64,000 nt of DNA from Rhizobium sp. BK251 (GTDB taxonomy: Bacteria; Pseudomonadota; Alphaproteobacteria; Rhizobiales; Rhizobiaceae). Position numbers and translations under genes: made by a program. Location of the stretch: the NCBI RefSeq assembly GCF_004345245.1, contig NZ_SLUQ01000002.1, positions 606,105 through 670,104 on the forward strand. The letters are read 5' to 3'. This document shows, in pieces, positions 17,079 to 26,180 of this stretch. Numbering within the stretch: the stretch's first letter is position 1; the number at the start of each line of letters is the position of its first letter. The notes under the pieces are model-generated. The model had not been told where the DNA came from. It ran no database searches and worked only from the letters and a program-made list of their open reading frames with translations.

Positions 17079-17744
17079 ATGATCAAGAAATTCATCCTGC
17101 TCGCGCTTGCGACCAGCTATCTCAGCGCCTGCACGACCACTGACCCCTATACCGGTCAGCAGAAGGTATCGAATACGGCAGGTGGAGCCGCGCTCGGCGC
17201 CGTCGGCGGCGCGCTCGTCGGTCTTGCAGTGGGCGGTTCTCCGGTGGGACGGCGTAATGCGGCGCTGATCGGCGCAGGCGTCGGTGCGCTCGCAGGCGGC
17301 GCGATCGGCAACTACATGGACCAGCAGGAAGCCGAGCTTCGTGCGCAGCTCGAGGGAACGGGCATTTCGGTTACGCGCGTCGGCGATCGGATCATTCTCA
17401 ACATGCCGTCGAACATCACCTTCGACGTCGACCAGGACGCAGTGAAGCCGGGCTTCTATCCGACGCTCAATTCGGTCGCCATCGTGCTGCGGAAGTTCAA
17501 CCGCACGCTGATCGACGTCAACGGCTTCACCGATTCCACGGGCAGCGTGCAGCATAACCAGGACCTATCGCAGCGCCGCGCCTATTCCGTCGCCGGCTAT
17601 CTGGGCGGACAGGGAATCGACCAGCGCCGCATGTCGGCCGTCGGCTTCGGCCCGTCGCAGCCGATCGCCTCGAATTCGACCGAGGCCGGACGCGCGCAGA
17701 ACCGCCGCGTCGAGATCCAGATTGCCCCGATCACCCAGAGCTGA
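17079..17744 (+). CDS. OmpA-family outer-membrane lipoprotein (YiaD-like)
   Basis: A 221-residue lipoprotein. The signal peptide ends in the lipobox LSAC with the lipidated Cys at residue 18. Residues 30-80 are a glycine zipper (GGAALGAVGGALVG, GAGVGALAGGAIGNYM). The C-terminal half is an OmpA peptidoglycan-binding domain: ITFDVDQDAVKPGF, DVNGFTDSTGS and QNRRVEIQIAP hold the Asp and Arg expected to bind diaminopimelate. It should tether the outer membrane to peptidoglycan. ATG 17079 is chosen over a longer frame because it gives an intact lipoprotein signal. A terminator follows at 17847. Confidence 0.9.
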   Translation: MIKKFILLALATSYLSACTTTDPYTGQQKVSNTAGGAALGAVGGALVGLAVGGSPVGRRNAALIGAGVGALAGGAIGNYMDQQEAELRAQLEGTGISVTRVGDRIILNMPSNITFDVDQDAVKPGFYPTLNSVAIVLRKFNRTLIDVNGFTDSTGSVQHNQDLSQRRAYSVAGYLGGQGIDQRRMSAVGFGPSQPIASNSTEAGRAQNRRVEIQIAPITQS

Positions 17745-17846
17745 TCTGCTCTTGCGGCAGACGGGTGGTTCCTTCCAGAAGAAAGGAGCTGCCCAAGTCG
17801 TTGTTTTCATGCATTTCTGGTCGGAAAACTATATCTGCCAATCGAC

Positions 17847-17872
17847 AAGGCCCCACGCGGGGCCTTTCGTGT
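17847..17872 (+). terminator. Rho-independent terminator after the OmpA lipoprotein gene
   Basis: An 8-bp stem AAGGCCCC/GGGGCCTT (17847-17854 and 17859-17866) with a four-base ACGC loop, followed by TCGTGTTTC. It sits about 100 bases past the stop and just before the end of the convergent DUF2000 gene. Confidence 0.7.
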
Positions 17873-17873
17873 T

Positions 17874-18281
17874 TCAGGGGTGAGGTGTTGCGCCCTTCAT
17901 GATCTTGTCGACAATCTTCTTCTCCGTGCGCAGCGCGATCCCGACGACCTTGGCATCCTCCGGTGCGTATTCGGCGAAGACCGCGCGATTGGCAACGTCA
18001 TGGCCGGTTGCGAACATTTCCTCGATGAAAACGGAAGCCGGTACCTCGCGCTCCAGCGCGCGGCGGTGGATCGTCGCGATTGCGGCCTCGTCGGCGGCAA
18101 GCACGATGACGGGCTGGATCGACAGCGCGTTGAAAAGATTGCCTGCGCGATCCCGATAGGCTTCGCCGATGATCTGCGGGCTTTGCCCGACGATGCCGCT
18201 CATCAGGAAGGCGGTGACGTTCAGCTTCTGCCAGGTGGCAAGATTGTTTCGCAAGACGATTGCAATTTTGGTATCAAACAT
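17874..18281 (-). CDS. DUF2000 family protein
   Basis: About 135 residues starting MFDTKIAIVLRNNLATWQKL and containing VTAFLMSGI, FNALSIQPVIVL and RRALEREVPASVFIEEMF, all features of DUF2000, a family with a fold akin to peptidyl-tRNA hydrolase 2 and no fixed function. ATG 18281 matches the usual family start; an in-frame ATG at 18296 has no ribosome-binding site. The divergent AraC-type gene begins 34 bases away, suggesting that the regulator controls this gene. Confidence 0.85.
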   Translation of the reverse strand: MFDTKIAIVLRNNLATWQKLNVTAFLMSGIVGQSPQIIGEAYRDRAGNLFNALSIQPVIVLAADEAAIATIHRRALEREVPASVFIEEMFATGHDVANRAVFAEYAPEDAKVVGIALRTEKKIVDKIMKGATPHP

Positions 18282-18314
18282 TCCGGTTTCTTTCATGCGG
18301 GATGCACAAGGCGG

Positions 18315-19202
18315 TTGAGCCAGGATCTAAACAGCCGTGCCTTCGAGGGTCTTGAACGTTTGTGCGTCACGCCCGGCGCAAGCGGCATCGTCACCGCGCC
18401 GGAGTTTCCCGGCATCGAGCGCATGCAAGCGAACTTCAGCGGCAACGCATTCGAGCCGCATCGCCACGACACCTACGGGCTCGGTCTCACCATGAAGGGG
18501 GTTCAGACATTCTCCTATCGAGGCGAGCGCCGCTTCAGCCTGCCCGGGCAGGTGATCGTGCTGCATCCGGACGAGGAGCACGACGGCGGTGCCGGCACGG
18601 AGGAGGGGCTGCAATATCGGATGCTTTATCTGGAGCCGGCGCTGCTGACCGAATGCCTGGAGGGGAAAGGCATCGGCCTGCCCTTCATCGACACGCCGGT
18701 GATCCAGGACAAGGCGCTGGCAGGTCTGCTTGCGGCTGCCCTCGGCGAACTCGACAGCGCCCTGGAGCCGCTCTTCGTCGACGATTTTGTCTCGCAGCTC
18801 GCCGAAGGCCTGACGCGGCACGCCCGTATTCCGCAGCGTCCGCTTGGCGCCGTTGCCTGGCGGCAGGTGCGCAGGGCGCGAGACTACCTCGACACCCACG
18901 CGACGCGCGCCGTTTCCTCGAGGGAACTGGAGGATGTCGCGGGGCTCGATCGCTTCATGCTGTCACGGCATTTTCGCGTCGCCTTTGCCACGAGCCCGCA
19001 TCGTTTCCAGCTGATGCGGCGGCTGCAGCGGGCAAGGACGATGATGGGCCTGGGCGAGCCGCTGGCGGAGATCGCCTTCGCGACCGGCTTTGCGGACCAG
19101 AGCCACCTCAACCGCCATTTCAAGAAGGCCTACGGCATGACGCCCGGCCACTGGCTCGCGCTCAGGCGGGGCTTTCCACAAGCCCCGTCCGCCTGGCGAT
19201 AA
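18315..19202 (+). CDS. AraC family transcriptional regulator
   Basis: A 295-residue regulator. The N-terminal cupin-like sensing domain has NAFEPHRHDTYGLGLTMKG and LPGQVIVLHPDEEHDG. The C-terminal 100 residues hold two helix-turn-helix units: SSRELEDVAGLDRFMLSRHF and LAEIAFATGFADQSHLNRHF. The proposed start is TTG 18315, because the frame contains no earlier ATG that makes sense and the upstream extension overlaps the divergent gene. A later in-frame ATG at 18423 would remove part of the sensor domain. It is divergent from the DUF2000 gene and overlaps the convergent AbrB-type permease gene by 41 bases. Confidence 0.85.
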   Translation: MSQDLNSRAFEGLERLCVTPGASGIVTAPEFPGIERMQANFSGNAFEPHRHDTYGLGLTMKGVQTFSYRGERRFSLPGQVIVLHPDEEHDGGAGTEEGLQYRMLYLEPALLTECLEGKGIGLPFIDTPVIQDKALAGLLAAALGELDSALEPLFVDDFVSQLAEGLTRHARIPQRPLGAVAWRQVRRARDYLDTHATRAVSSRELEDVAGLDRFMLSRHFRVAFATSPHRFQLMRRLQRARTMMGLGEPLAEIAFATGFADQSHLNRHFKKAYGMTPGHWLALRRGFPQAPSAWR

Positions 19203-20265
19203 AGCGCGCAAGCATGGGGCCGGTGAAGAGGATGATCAGGAACCTTCCCGTCTGCATCGCCATGACGAAGGGCAGGTCCACATCGCTGGAGGCGGCGATG
19301 ATGGCGACCGAATCGGCGCCGCCGGGGCTGGTCGCAAGATAGGCGGTCAGCGGATCGACACCGGCGACCTTCGTCAGCACGAAGGCCATGCAGCCGCACA
19401 GCGACATCAGGAGCAGCGTCGATCCGGCCACGCGGGGCAGGGCGCGGGCCGCATGCATCAGGATCGGGCGCGTGAAGCGCAGGCCGATGCTCCAGCCGAT
19501 CAACGCATAGCTCGCTGCCAGAAGCCACATCGGCAATTCGATGGTCAGCAGGCCGAAGCCCTGAAGCAATGAACCGATAACCAGCGGCAGGATGATCGTG
19601 CCGCCCTGTATCCGGAAGCGTGTCGCAACGAACGCGCAGAGGGCGGTCAGCGAGACCGTGGCGGCAAATGCGCCCCACTGAACCGCAGGAAACAGAATGA
19701 GCGGCGGCGGTTCCACGCCGTCTGCTTCCGCCCAGAGGCGGGCAACCAGCGAGGCGGCGACGGCGACGAATACGACGCGCAGATATTGCATGAATGCGAC
19801 GAGCCGGGCATCCGCCCCATAGGCCTCCGCCATGATGACCATTGCCGACGCAGCGCCGGGTGAGGAACCCCATACCGCCGTCGTACCGGGCAGAACCTGC
19901 CAGCGAGTGAGCAGCCAGCCGAGAGTGGCGCTGACGAGGATGACGGCAATCACCATTGTCAGGAAGAGAGGTGCATCCGCAGCCATCGTGCCAATGATGT
20001 CAGGCGTGATGCTGCGCGCCATCATGAAACCGACGAGGCTTTGCGAAAAGAGGAGTGGCCAGCGCGGCACGGCCACCGAGCGCTGCTGGCTCAGCAAGGC
20101 GAGGGCGATGGCCGCGGCCATCGGCCCGATCAGCAGGGATGCCGGCAGTGCGAACTGCTCCAGAACGACAACGATAGCGATGGAAAGAACAAGCAGCACG
20201 ACCCATTGCGGCAGGCCTGCGCGAGGCCCGAGGCCAAAGCCGCGGCGGATTTCCTTCAGAAGCAT
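19162..20265 (-). CDS. AbrB-type integral membrane protein (AbrB duplication domain)
   Basis: A 367-residue protein with about ten membrane helices arranged as two similar halves. Each half carries the family motif: WGSSPGAASAMVIMAEAYGA in the first and ATSPGGADSVAIIAASSDVD in the second. These fit the AbrB duplication family (COG3180), described as putative transporters or ammonia-monooxygenase-related regulators; the true function is unsettled. The 3' end overlaps the AraC gene by 41 bases, an unusually long convergent overlap. Confidence 0.85.
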   Translation of the reverse strand: MLLKEIRRGFGLGPRAGLPQWVVLLVLSIAIVVVLEQFALPASLLIGPMAAAIALALLSQQRSVAVPRWPLLFSQSLVGFMMARSITPDIIGTMAADAPLFLTMVIAVILVSATLGWLLTRWQVLPGTTAVWGSSPGAASAMVIMAEAYGADARLVAFMQYLRVVFVAVAASLVARLWAEADGVEPPPLILFPAVQWGAFAATVSLTALCAFVATRFRIQGGTIILPLVIGSLLQGFGLLTIELPMWLLAASYALIGWSIGLRFTRPILMHAARALPRVAGSTLLLMSLCGCMAFVLTKVAGVDPLTAYLATSPGGADSVAIIAASSDVDLPFVMAMQTGRFLIILFTGPMLARFIARRTGLVESPA

Positions 20266-20615
20266 CGGTCCGTCCCACGTCTGGCAGAGGCGGTCCGCCG
20301 CATACAGAGGGTCGGCGTCGCAATCGATATGTTTTGGCGGGACAATGGAAAACCTGGAAAAGGGGTCAAACAGGAGCGAATGCTGCGTGGCATATCGAGA
20401 GTAAAATAGGAGGCGGGAATGCCGTCGGTCAATTGCCAGATCTCGCCTTGCCGTTCTCCGGCAGCCGGTTAGCCCGGTTCTGTCGCTAGAGGGTCACGCA
20501 TTTGGCACGCCATCCTCATATGCGGATTCTGGTACTGGACAGCGCCGGTGGCTTGTCCCATAGAACGGTAAAGAGCCGAAATGATGATCGGCAAAAACTG
20601 GGAGGTATCAAGGGG
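20266..20615. other. Divergent intergenic region AbrB-type / FAD dehydrogenase
   Basis: About 350 bases. The left part should contain the promoter of the AbrB-type gene. On the plus strand a strong Shine-Dalgarno (AGGAGG at 20408-20413) precedes a 17-codon frame at 20419-20472 (MPSVNCQISPCRSPAAG), which could be a leader peptide or chance. No RNA gene or repeat was recognised. Confidence 0.35.
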
Positions 20616-22028
20616 ATGGCTCTGGAGGACGCGAGGGTGGGCCGCCGCAACGAAGCGGGAATTGCCGCCGTCATCGGCATTTTGAAGCAAGCTTTCGGCG
20701 AGAGGTTCCAGACGGGCGTCGCATATCGGGCGCAGCACGCCCATACGACAACCTATATTCCAGCGCAGTTTCCGGACGGCGTGTTGTTCGTGGAAGGCGC
20801 CGACGACGTGAAGGCTGCCGTCAGGACCTGCGCGGAGCACAAGGTGCCCGTCATCGCTTTCGGCACCGGCTCCTCGCTGGAGGGCCAGGTGAATGCACCC
20901 AACGGCGGAATTAGCCTCGATTTCAGCAGGATGAATCGAATTCTTGAAGTCAATGCCGAGGATCTCGATTGCACCGTTGAACCAGGAGTTACGCGCGAGC
21001 AACTCAACACCTATCTGCGCGATACGGGTCTGTTCTTTCCGATCGACCCCGGCGCCAACGCGTCCATAGGCGGCATGGCCTCGACCCGCGCCTCCGGCAC
21101 CAATGCCGTCCGCTATGGCACGATGAAGGAGAATGTCCTTGCGGTAACGGCCGTCACGGCAAAGGGCGAGGAGATCCGCACGGCGCGGCGGGCGCGCAAG
21201 TCGTCTGCCGGTTATGACCTGACGCGGCTCCTCGTCGGGGCGGAGGGAACGCTCGGCATCCTCACGTCGATCACGCTGAAACTGCAGGGCATACCGCAGA
21301 AGATCGTCGGCGGCGTCTGCGGCTTCCCCAGCGTGAAGGCTGCCTGCGATGCAGTGATCATGACGATCCAGATGGGCGTGCCGGTGGCGCGCATCGAAAT
21401 TCTCGATGCGGCGCAGATTAAGGCCTGCAACAACTATTCGGGGCTGTCCTATGACGAGCGGCCGACGCTCTTTCTCGAATTCCACGGCTCGGACGAAACG
21501 GTCGCGCTTCAATCGGCCCAGTTCGGCGAGATCGCCGCGGAATGTGGAGGCGGCGAGTTTCTCTGGACGGCCAATGCCGAGGAGCGCACCAAGCTCTGGA
21601 AGGCGCGCCACGACGCCTACTGGGCTTCGCGGGCGCTCGCGCCGACGCTTGCCGCCTTGTCTACGGATGTCTGCGTCCCGATCTCCCGACTGGCGGATTG
21701 CGTTTCCGAGACCCAGGCCGATCTCGAGGCGCACGGCCTGCTTGCGACGATCGTCGGCCATGCCGGCGATGGAAACTTCCATGTACTCCTGTTGTTCGAC
21801 GACACCGCTGCCGATAGCGTGGCCGGGATCGAGGCGTTCGTCTCCCGTCTCACTGCACGTGCCTTGGCCATGGACGGAACCTGCACCGGCGAGCATGGAA
21901 TAGGGCAGGGCAAGATCGGCTTTCTCGAACAGGAACTCGGCGGTGCCGTCGATCTGATGCGACAGCTCAAGGCAAGCCTCGACCCCGACAATATACTCAA
22001 TCCCGGCAAGATCTTCCGCATGGGCTGA
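20616..22028 (+). CDS. FAD-linked D-lactate / 2-hydroxyacid dehydrogenase
   Basis: Predicted flavoenzyme oxidising D-lactate or a related D-2-hydroxyacid and passing electrons to cytochrome or quinone. The 470-residue protein has a PCMH-type FAD-binding domain (VPVIAFGTGSSLEGQVNAP; PGANASIGGMASTRASGTNA; LLVGAEGTLGILTSIT) and a C-terminal FAD-oxidase domain with the metal-site motif GHAGDGNFHVLLLF and the terminal CTGEHGIGQGKIGFL. GlcD and D-lactate dehydrogenase share this layout. The lack of glcE/glcF partners favours a stand-alone D-lactate type. ATG 20616 is chosen with GGAGG 11 bases upstream. Confidence 0.88.
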   Translation: MALEDARVGRRNEAGIAAVIGILKQAFGERFQTGVAYRAQHAHTTTYIPAQFPDGVLFVEGADDVKAAVRTCAEHKVPVIAFGTGSSLEGQVNAPNGGISLDFSRMNRILEVNAEDLDCTVEPGVTREQLNTYLRDTGLFFPIDPGANASIGGMASTRASGTNAVRYGTMKENVLAVTAVTAKGEEIRTARRARKSSAGYDLTRLLVGAEGTLGILTSITLKLQGIPQKIVGGVCGFPSVKAACDAVIMTIQMGVPVARIEILDAAQIKACNNYSGLSYDERPTLFLEFHGSDETVALQSAQFGEIAAECGGGEFLWTANAEERTKLWKARHDAYWASRALAPTLAALSTDVCVPISRLADCVSETQADLEAHGLLATIVGHAGDGNFHVLLLFDDTAADSVAGIEAFVSRLTARALAMDGTCTGEHGIGQGKIGFLEQELGGAVDLMRQLKASLDPDNILNPGKIFRMG

Positions 22029-22069
22029 AAACCGAATATTGCCATGTTCCCGGCTTGCTCAGGACACGA

Positions 22070-25000
22070 ATGTCGGTACTGTCTCTACAGACTGACGCAT
22101 GGAGAATTCACAGGTTGCTAGGACGGTTTCTGGTCTTTTTGGGCGGGCTACTGGTCGTAGTGCTATTCGTGGCGCTGCTAGCGCCGCTCTTCATCGACTG
22201 GACCGATTTCCGTGTGAATTTCGAGGATCAGGCGAGCCGCATCATCGGCAAGAAGGTTACCGTGCACGGCACGGTCGACGCACGACTCTTGCCCTTTCCC
22301 TCCGTGACGTTGCACGACGTGCGGGTCGGCCAGGAAAGCGATGGGACTCCGGTCGTCCAGATCGAGCAATTCTCGATGGATGCCGAGCTGGCGCCTTTCC
22401 TGAGTGGCGAGGCCCTCATCTTCGACATGCGCATCGTAAAGCCCAAGGTGCGGCTCCGGCTTCTCAATGACGGTACGCTCGACTGGATGCGCGGAAGCAG
22501 GCCGGAAATTCCCGCGAAGACCGTCGTGCTCGAAAGCGTGCATGTCGATGGCGGCGAGATCGAATTCATCGACGAGCAGACCGGCCGCACGCGGCATGTC
22601 ACGGGGCTTACGGCCCAGATGTCGGCGAAGTCGCTTGCTGGTCCCTGGCGCATCGACGGCGACGGCTCAGTCGATGGCGAGCATGGCAACTTCTCGATCA
22701 CCAGCGGCCAGCCGGACGACAACGGCGTGCTGCGCGTACGCACCCGCCTGCAGCCCGATCGCCATCCTCTCAGCATCGATCTCGATGGCGAACTCAAGCT
22801 CGTCGACCGGAAGCCGAACTATCAGGGCCTCTTCTCCGCGGCGATCGAACAGCGCGATGGCAGCCGTTCCGCCGATCAGGACAAGCAGGCCGAGCCGCGC
22901 CTGAAAGGCCACTTCGAGCTGACGAACGATCGCGTTCGCGTGCCCGACTATCGGCTAGAGGTAGGGCCACTCAATGATCCCTATGTCGTAACCGGAGAAG
23001 CGACGCTCGATACGGGCAATGCCCCGGAATTCCTGCTGACCGCAGAGGGGCAGCAGATCGACGTCAACCGCATCGGCAACCAGGGCCCCGGCGGCAAGAC
23101 CATGCGCGATCCGAGTGTGTCGGCGCGCCAGCGGCTCAACTCGCTGATCGAGATTGCCGCTGCGATCCCGGTGCCGCAGGTGCCGGGCCGAGCCACGCTA
23201 AAGCTGCCGGCGATTGTCGCGGGCGACACGACGATCCGTGACGTGCAGCTCGATCTCGAACCGGCCGGCGCCGGCTGGACGATAGACAACGCGGTCGGCC
23301 TCCTGCCTGGCCGCACCCAGGTGGAGGCCAAGGGCAGCCTGCGCCTACAGGGCGATCCGAGCTTTACCGGCAACGTGGTTGTGGCCTCCAACCAGCCCTC
23401 TGGCCTTGCCTCCTGGCTCACCGGATCCGTCGACCCGGCAATTCGGCGACTGAAGGCGGCGGGCTTCTCTGCGAATGTCAGCCTGACCCACGAGTTGCAG
23501 CGCTTCGAAAACCTCGAGATCGCGATCGGCAGCGCAACCCTGAAGGGACGGCTGGAGCGGCAGTCGGTGTCCGACCATACGCCGAACCTTTCGGTCGATC
23601 TTGCCGGCAACGAGCTGGACCTTGACGCGCTCCGGGCGCTCGCCGGGCTCTTCACCGGCGAAGACGCCGGGAACAACTTGCTGGATCACAGCATCGCGGC
23701 CCAGCTGAAGGCCGACAAGTTTACCGCTTTCGGCGTGACTGCGCAGAATGTCGAGACGGTCTTCACGATCGCCGATGGGTCGCTGGCTCTCGACCGGCTC
23801 TTCATTCGTGATCTTGCCGGCGCGGAATTCACGGCGACCGGCCGCACCGAGGGTTCGCTCCTCGATTACAAGGGTTCCGGCGAGATCACGTTCAAATCCG
23901 CCGATCCCGGGCCCTTCTTCGCGATGCTGCGCGCGCAGCTGCCGCATCATCCCGTCCTCGACCGGCTGGTGCGCAACGCCTCCTGGTACGGCAATACGGC
24001 ACTGCGCGGCGTTGTTACGCTCGGCGGCGACCAGGACGACGGCGTCGCCGTGACGCTCGCCGGCGTGTCGAACGGCAGCCGTGTCAATCTCGACTATCGG
24101 ATGTCCGATCTGCTCGGTCTCTTCGGCAAGGGAACGGTGAGCCTCGAGGCAACGCTCGAGAACGCGGTGACTTCCATCCTCTTCGGCCAGGCGGGGCTCG
24201 ATCCGCTTCCGGTCGAGGCTGATACGAACGGCCGGCTGTCATTGAAGGTGCAGGCGAGCGGAGCCGATCCCGCGGATGCGTCTCTCACCTTTGCGACCGA
24301 CCGGACCTCGTTTACGGCGACCGGCAAGGTCGATGTCAGGCCCGACACTTTCATGAATGGCGATATCGCGCTCTCTCTGGAGAGTGCCGATCTGGATCCC
24401 TACTTCGTCATGAACGGCATCGGGTTGCCGCAGATGGGTACCGGCATGCCCGGAAAGATGCAGGCGACGCTTACGGTCGATCCGAGCAAGATCGCCCTTT
24501 CCGGCCTGCAGGGGCAGCTTGCCGACAATGCGTTTTCCGGCGCACTGACCTTTGACCGGACGGCTCCGAACGTGAAGGCGATGGGCGAGCTTGCGCTTAC
24601 CAAGGCCGATCTCGCCTGGCTGGGTGAGGCGGTCTACGGGCCTTTGACTGATCCTGCGACCGGAAACTTCTCGACCGCGGCGCTCGGCCTTCCGGTGTTC
24701 AAGGGCATGGACGTCAATCTGAAGCTCTCGGCAAAGGAATTCTGGCCCGAGATCGCCGGGCCGATTACGGACTTCACGACGAACGTCATCTACAAGGGCG
24801 ACGAATTGCAGTTGAACGATCTGGCAGGCGGCTGGGACGGCGGCACGATCGGCGGCAGCGTGGTGATGAACAACAGTGAAGGCGCGGGCTTCTTCCAGAC
24901 CAAGCTGCAGCTTACCAACGCCGACATTGCCGGCATCTCGTGGCAGCGCGACGGCGCGCCCGTCGCCGGCGGCCGCTTCGGCCTGTCGCTTACCATGGAG

Positions 25001-25882
25001 GCAAGCGGCAAGAGCCCGGCGGAGATCGCCTCGTCCGCGAACGGCTCTGGCGAGATCCAGCTCGGCGAAGCGAGCGTCCGCGGCCTCAACCTGGCGATCC
25101 TGCCGCCGCTTCTTGCCGCGACCGACCAGATGCAGGGCGACATCACGGCGCAGAAGGTGCAGCCGATCATCGAGACGTTGCTGAACAATGGCGAGGCAAA
25201 GCTGCCGCCGTTGAACATCCCTTTCAATATCACCCAGGGCGTGGTGCGAATCCAGAACCTTGCTACCTCGAGCAACCTTGCTCAGCTTTCGGCCGATGCC
25301 GAGATCAACCTGCCCGAAGAGCGGATCAAGGCATCGCTCGGCGTCAATCTGGTGGCCGGCGACGAAGCGCTGAGCGGCGCCGAACCGGCACTGCGGCTCG
25401 ATTTCGCCGGTCAGTTGGAGACGCCCGGCCGAACGCTGGACGTAACCGATGTGACGAATTTCCTGTCGCTGCGGGCCTTCGAGCGTGAAAGGCGGCGGGT
25501 CGAGCGCCTGCAGGCGAACGTCCTGGAAAAGCAGCGGCTGCGCCGCGAGGTGGCGCTCTACAAATTCAATGAAGCCGAGCGCGAGGCGGAGCGCCAGAGG
25601 GTGGCCGAGATCGAGCGGCAGCGGCAGGCCGAAGAGCAGCGGCTGCGACAGCTTGCGGCGGAGGCGGACGCGCGCAAGAAGGCGGAAGCAGCCGCCAAGG
25701 CCAAGGCAGAAGCGGAAGCCCGCGCCAAGGCGGAGGCCGAAGCGCGACGCCGTGCCGAAGACAGGCAGTCCGGGGGTGCCAACCCCTCTTCCCCTGGTGA
25801 TAGCGACGAAGTTATCCGGGGCGACCTGCCCCCGGTGGGGCGACCGCTTAATTTCGAGGGAATGCCGGGTATCCAGCAATAA
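22070..25882 (+). CDS. AsmA family protein with C-terminal charged coiled coil
   Basis: A 1270-residue envelope protein. A single membrane segment near residues 20-42 (FLVFLGGLLVVVLFVALLAPLF) is followed by the AsmA N-terminal motif DWTDFRVNFEDQASRIIGKK, then about 1000 residues of beta-rich repeats and the C-terminal AsmA domain (GSGEIQLGEASVRGLNLA). AsmA-like proteins span the periplasm and are thought to carry phospholipids between membranes. Unusually, after the AsmA domain there are about 90 residues of Glu/Arg/Ala/Lys-rich coiled coil (near residues 1140-1235) and a Pro/Gly-rich end. ATG 22070 has AGGA five bases upstream. Confidence 0.88.
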   Translation: MSVLSLQTDAWRIHRLLGRFLVFLGGLLVVVLFVALLAPLFIDWTDFRVNFEDQASRIIGKKVTVHGTVDARLLPFPSVTLHDVRVGQESDGTPVVQIEQFSMDAELAPFLSGEALIFDMRIVKPKVRLRLLNDGTLDWMRGSRPEIPAKTVVLESVHVDGGEIEFIDEQTGRTRHVTGLTAQMSAKSLAGPWRIDGDGSVDGEHGNFSITSGQPDDNGVLRVRTRLQPDRHPLSIDLDGELKLVDRKPNYQGLFSAAIEQRDGSRSADQDKQAEPRLKGHFELTNDRVRVPDYRLEVGPLNDPYVVTGEATLDTGNAPEFLLTAEGQQIDVNRIGNQGPGGKTMRDPSVSARQRLNSLIEIAAAIPVPQVPGRATLKLPAIVAGDTTIRDVQLDLEPAGAGWTIDNAVGLLPGRTQVEAKGSLRLQGDPSFTGNVVVASNQPSGLASWLTGSVDPAIRRLKAAGFSANVSLTHELQRFENLEIAIGSATLKGRLERQSVSDHTPNLSVDLAGNELDLDALRALAGLFTGEDAGNNLLDHSIAAQLKADKFTAFGVTAQNVETVFTIADGSLALDRLFIRDLAGAEFTATGRTEGSLLDYKGSGEITFKSADPGPFFAMLRAQLPHHPVLDRLVRNASWYGNTALRGVVTLGGDQDDGVAVTLAGVSNGSRVNLDYRMSDLLGLFGKGTVSLEATLENAVTSILFGQAGLDPLPVEADTNGRLSLKVQASGADPADASLTFATDRTSFTATGKVDVRPDTFMNGDIALSLESADLDPYFVMNGIGLPQMGTGMPGKMQATLTVDPSKIALSGLQGQLADNAFSGALTFDRTAPNVKAMGELALTKADLAWLGEAVYGPLTDPATGNFSTAALGLPVFKGMDVNLKLSAKEFWPEIAGPITDFTTNVIYKGDELQLNDLAGGWDGGTIGGSVVMNNSEGAGFFQTKLQLTNADIAGISWQRDGAPVAGGRFGLSLTMEASGKSPAEIASSANGSGEIQLGEASVRGLNLAILPPLLAATDQMQGDITAQKVQPIIETLLNNGEAKLPPLNIPFNITQGVVRIQNLATSSNLAQLSADAEINLPEERIKASLGVNLVAGDEALSGAEPALRLDFAGQLETPGRTLDVTDVTNFLSLRAFERERRRVERLQANVLEKQRLRREVALYKFNEAEREAERQRVAEIERQRQAEEQRLRQLAAEADARKKAEAAAKAKAEAEARAKAEAEARRRAEDRQSGGANPSSPGDSDEVIRGDLPPVGRPLNFEGMPGIQQ

Positions 25883-25889
25883 ATCCCGG

Positions 25890-26114
25890 TTATGACGGGC
25901 GGCCGACGCGCTGCTTCAGCCATTCCAGCACGTAGAGCCTCAGCGCCGAGGAGAGATTGCTCTCGCCGGGCCGCCGATCGTCTATTTCGGAGAGCAGTGC
26001 GGCCAGCGGCATGGACCGAATGCCGGCAATCGCCTTGAGTTCTTCCCAGAAGGCATCTTCCAGCGAGAAGCTGGTGCGATGCCCATGGAGCGTGGCGGAG
26101 TGCTTTCGGATCAT
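25890..26114 (-). CDS. Ribbon-helix-helix domain protein
   Basis: A 74-residue protein matching the RHH_4 type seen in alphaproteobacteria: the N-terminal strand HRTSFSLEDAFWEELKAIAG, the linker IRSMPLAALLSEIDDRR and the helix NLSSALRLYVLEWLKQR. Such proteins are presumed DNA-binding dimers. It lies last in a minus-strand row ssrA - sspB - DUF4169 - RHH, 66 bases from the DUF4169 gene, and ends seven bases from the convergent AsmA gene. Confidence 0.85.
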   Translation of the reverse strand: MIRKHSATLHGHRTSFSLEDAFWEELKAIAGIRSMPLAALLSEIDDRRPGESNLSSALRLYVLEWLKQRVGRPS

Positions 26115-26180
26115 CTCCGGCTGCCTTCATTGCGTGGGGGGAGGAAGCGCTGAGGCGGGAGGACTGGGGGCATTGCCCGG

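Noticed and set aside
17880..18314. N-terminal extension of the AraC regulator frame
   Set aside because: It runs antisense through the DUF2000 gene and has no AraC-family similarity; translation is more likely to start at TTG 18315.
24239..25879. A 546-codon open frame on the minus strand
   Set aside because: Antisense to the AsmA gene; Arg/Leu/His-rich composition typical of a shadow frame.
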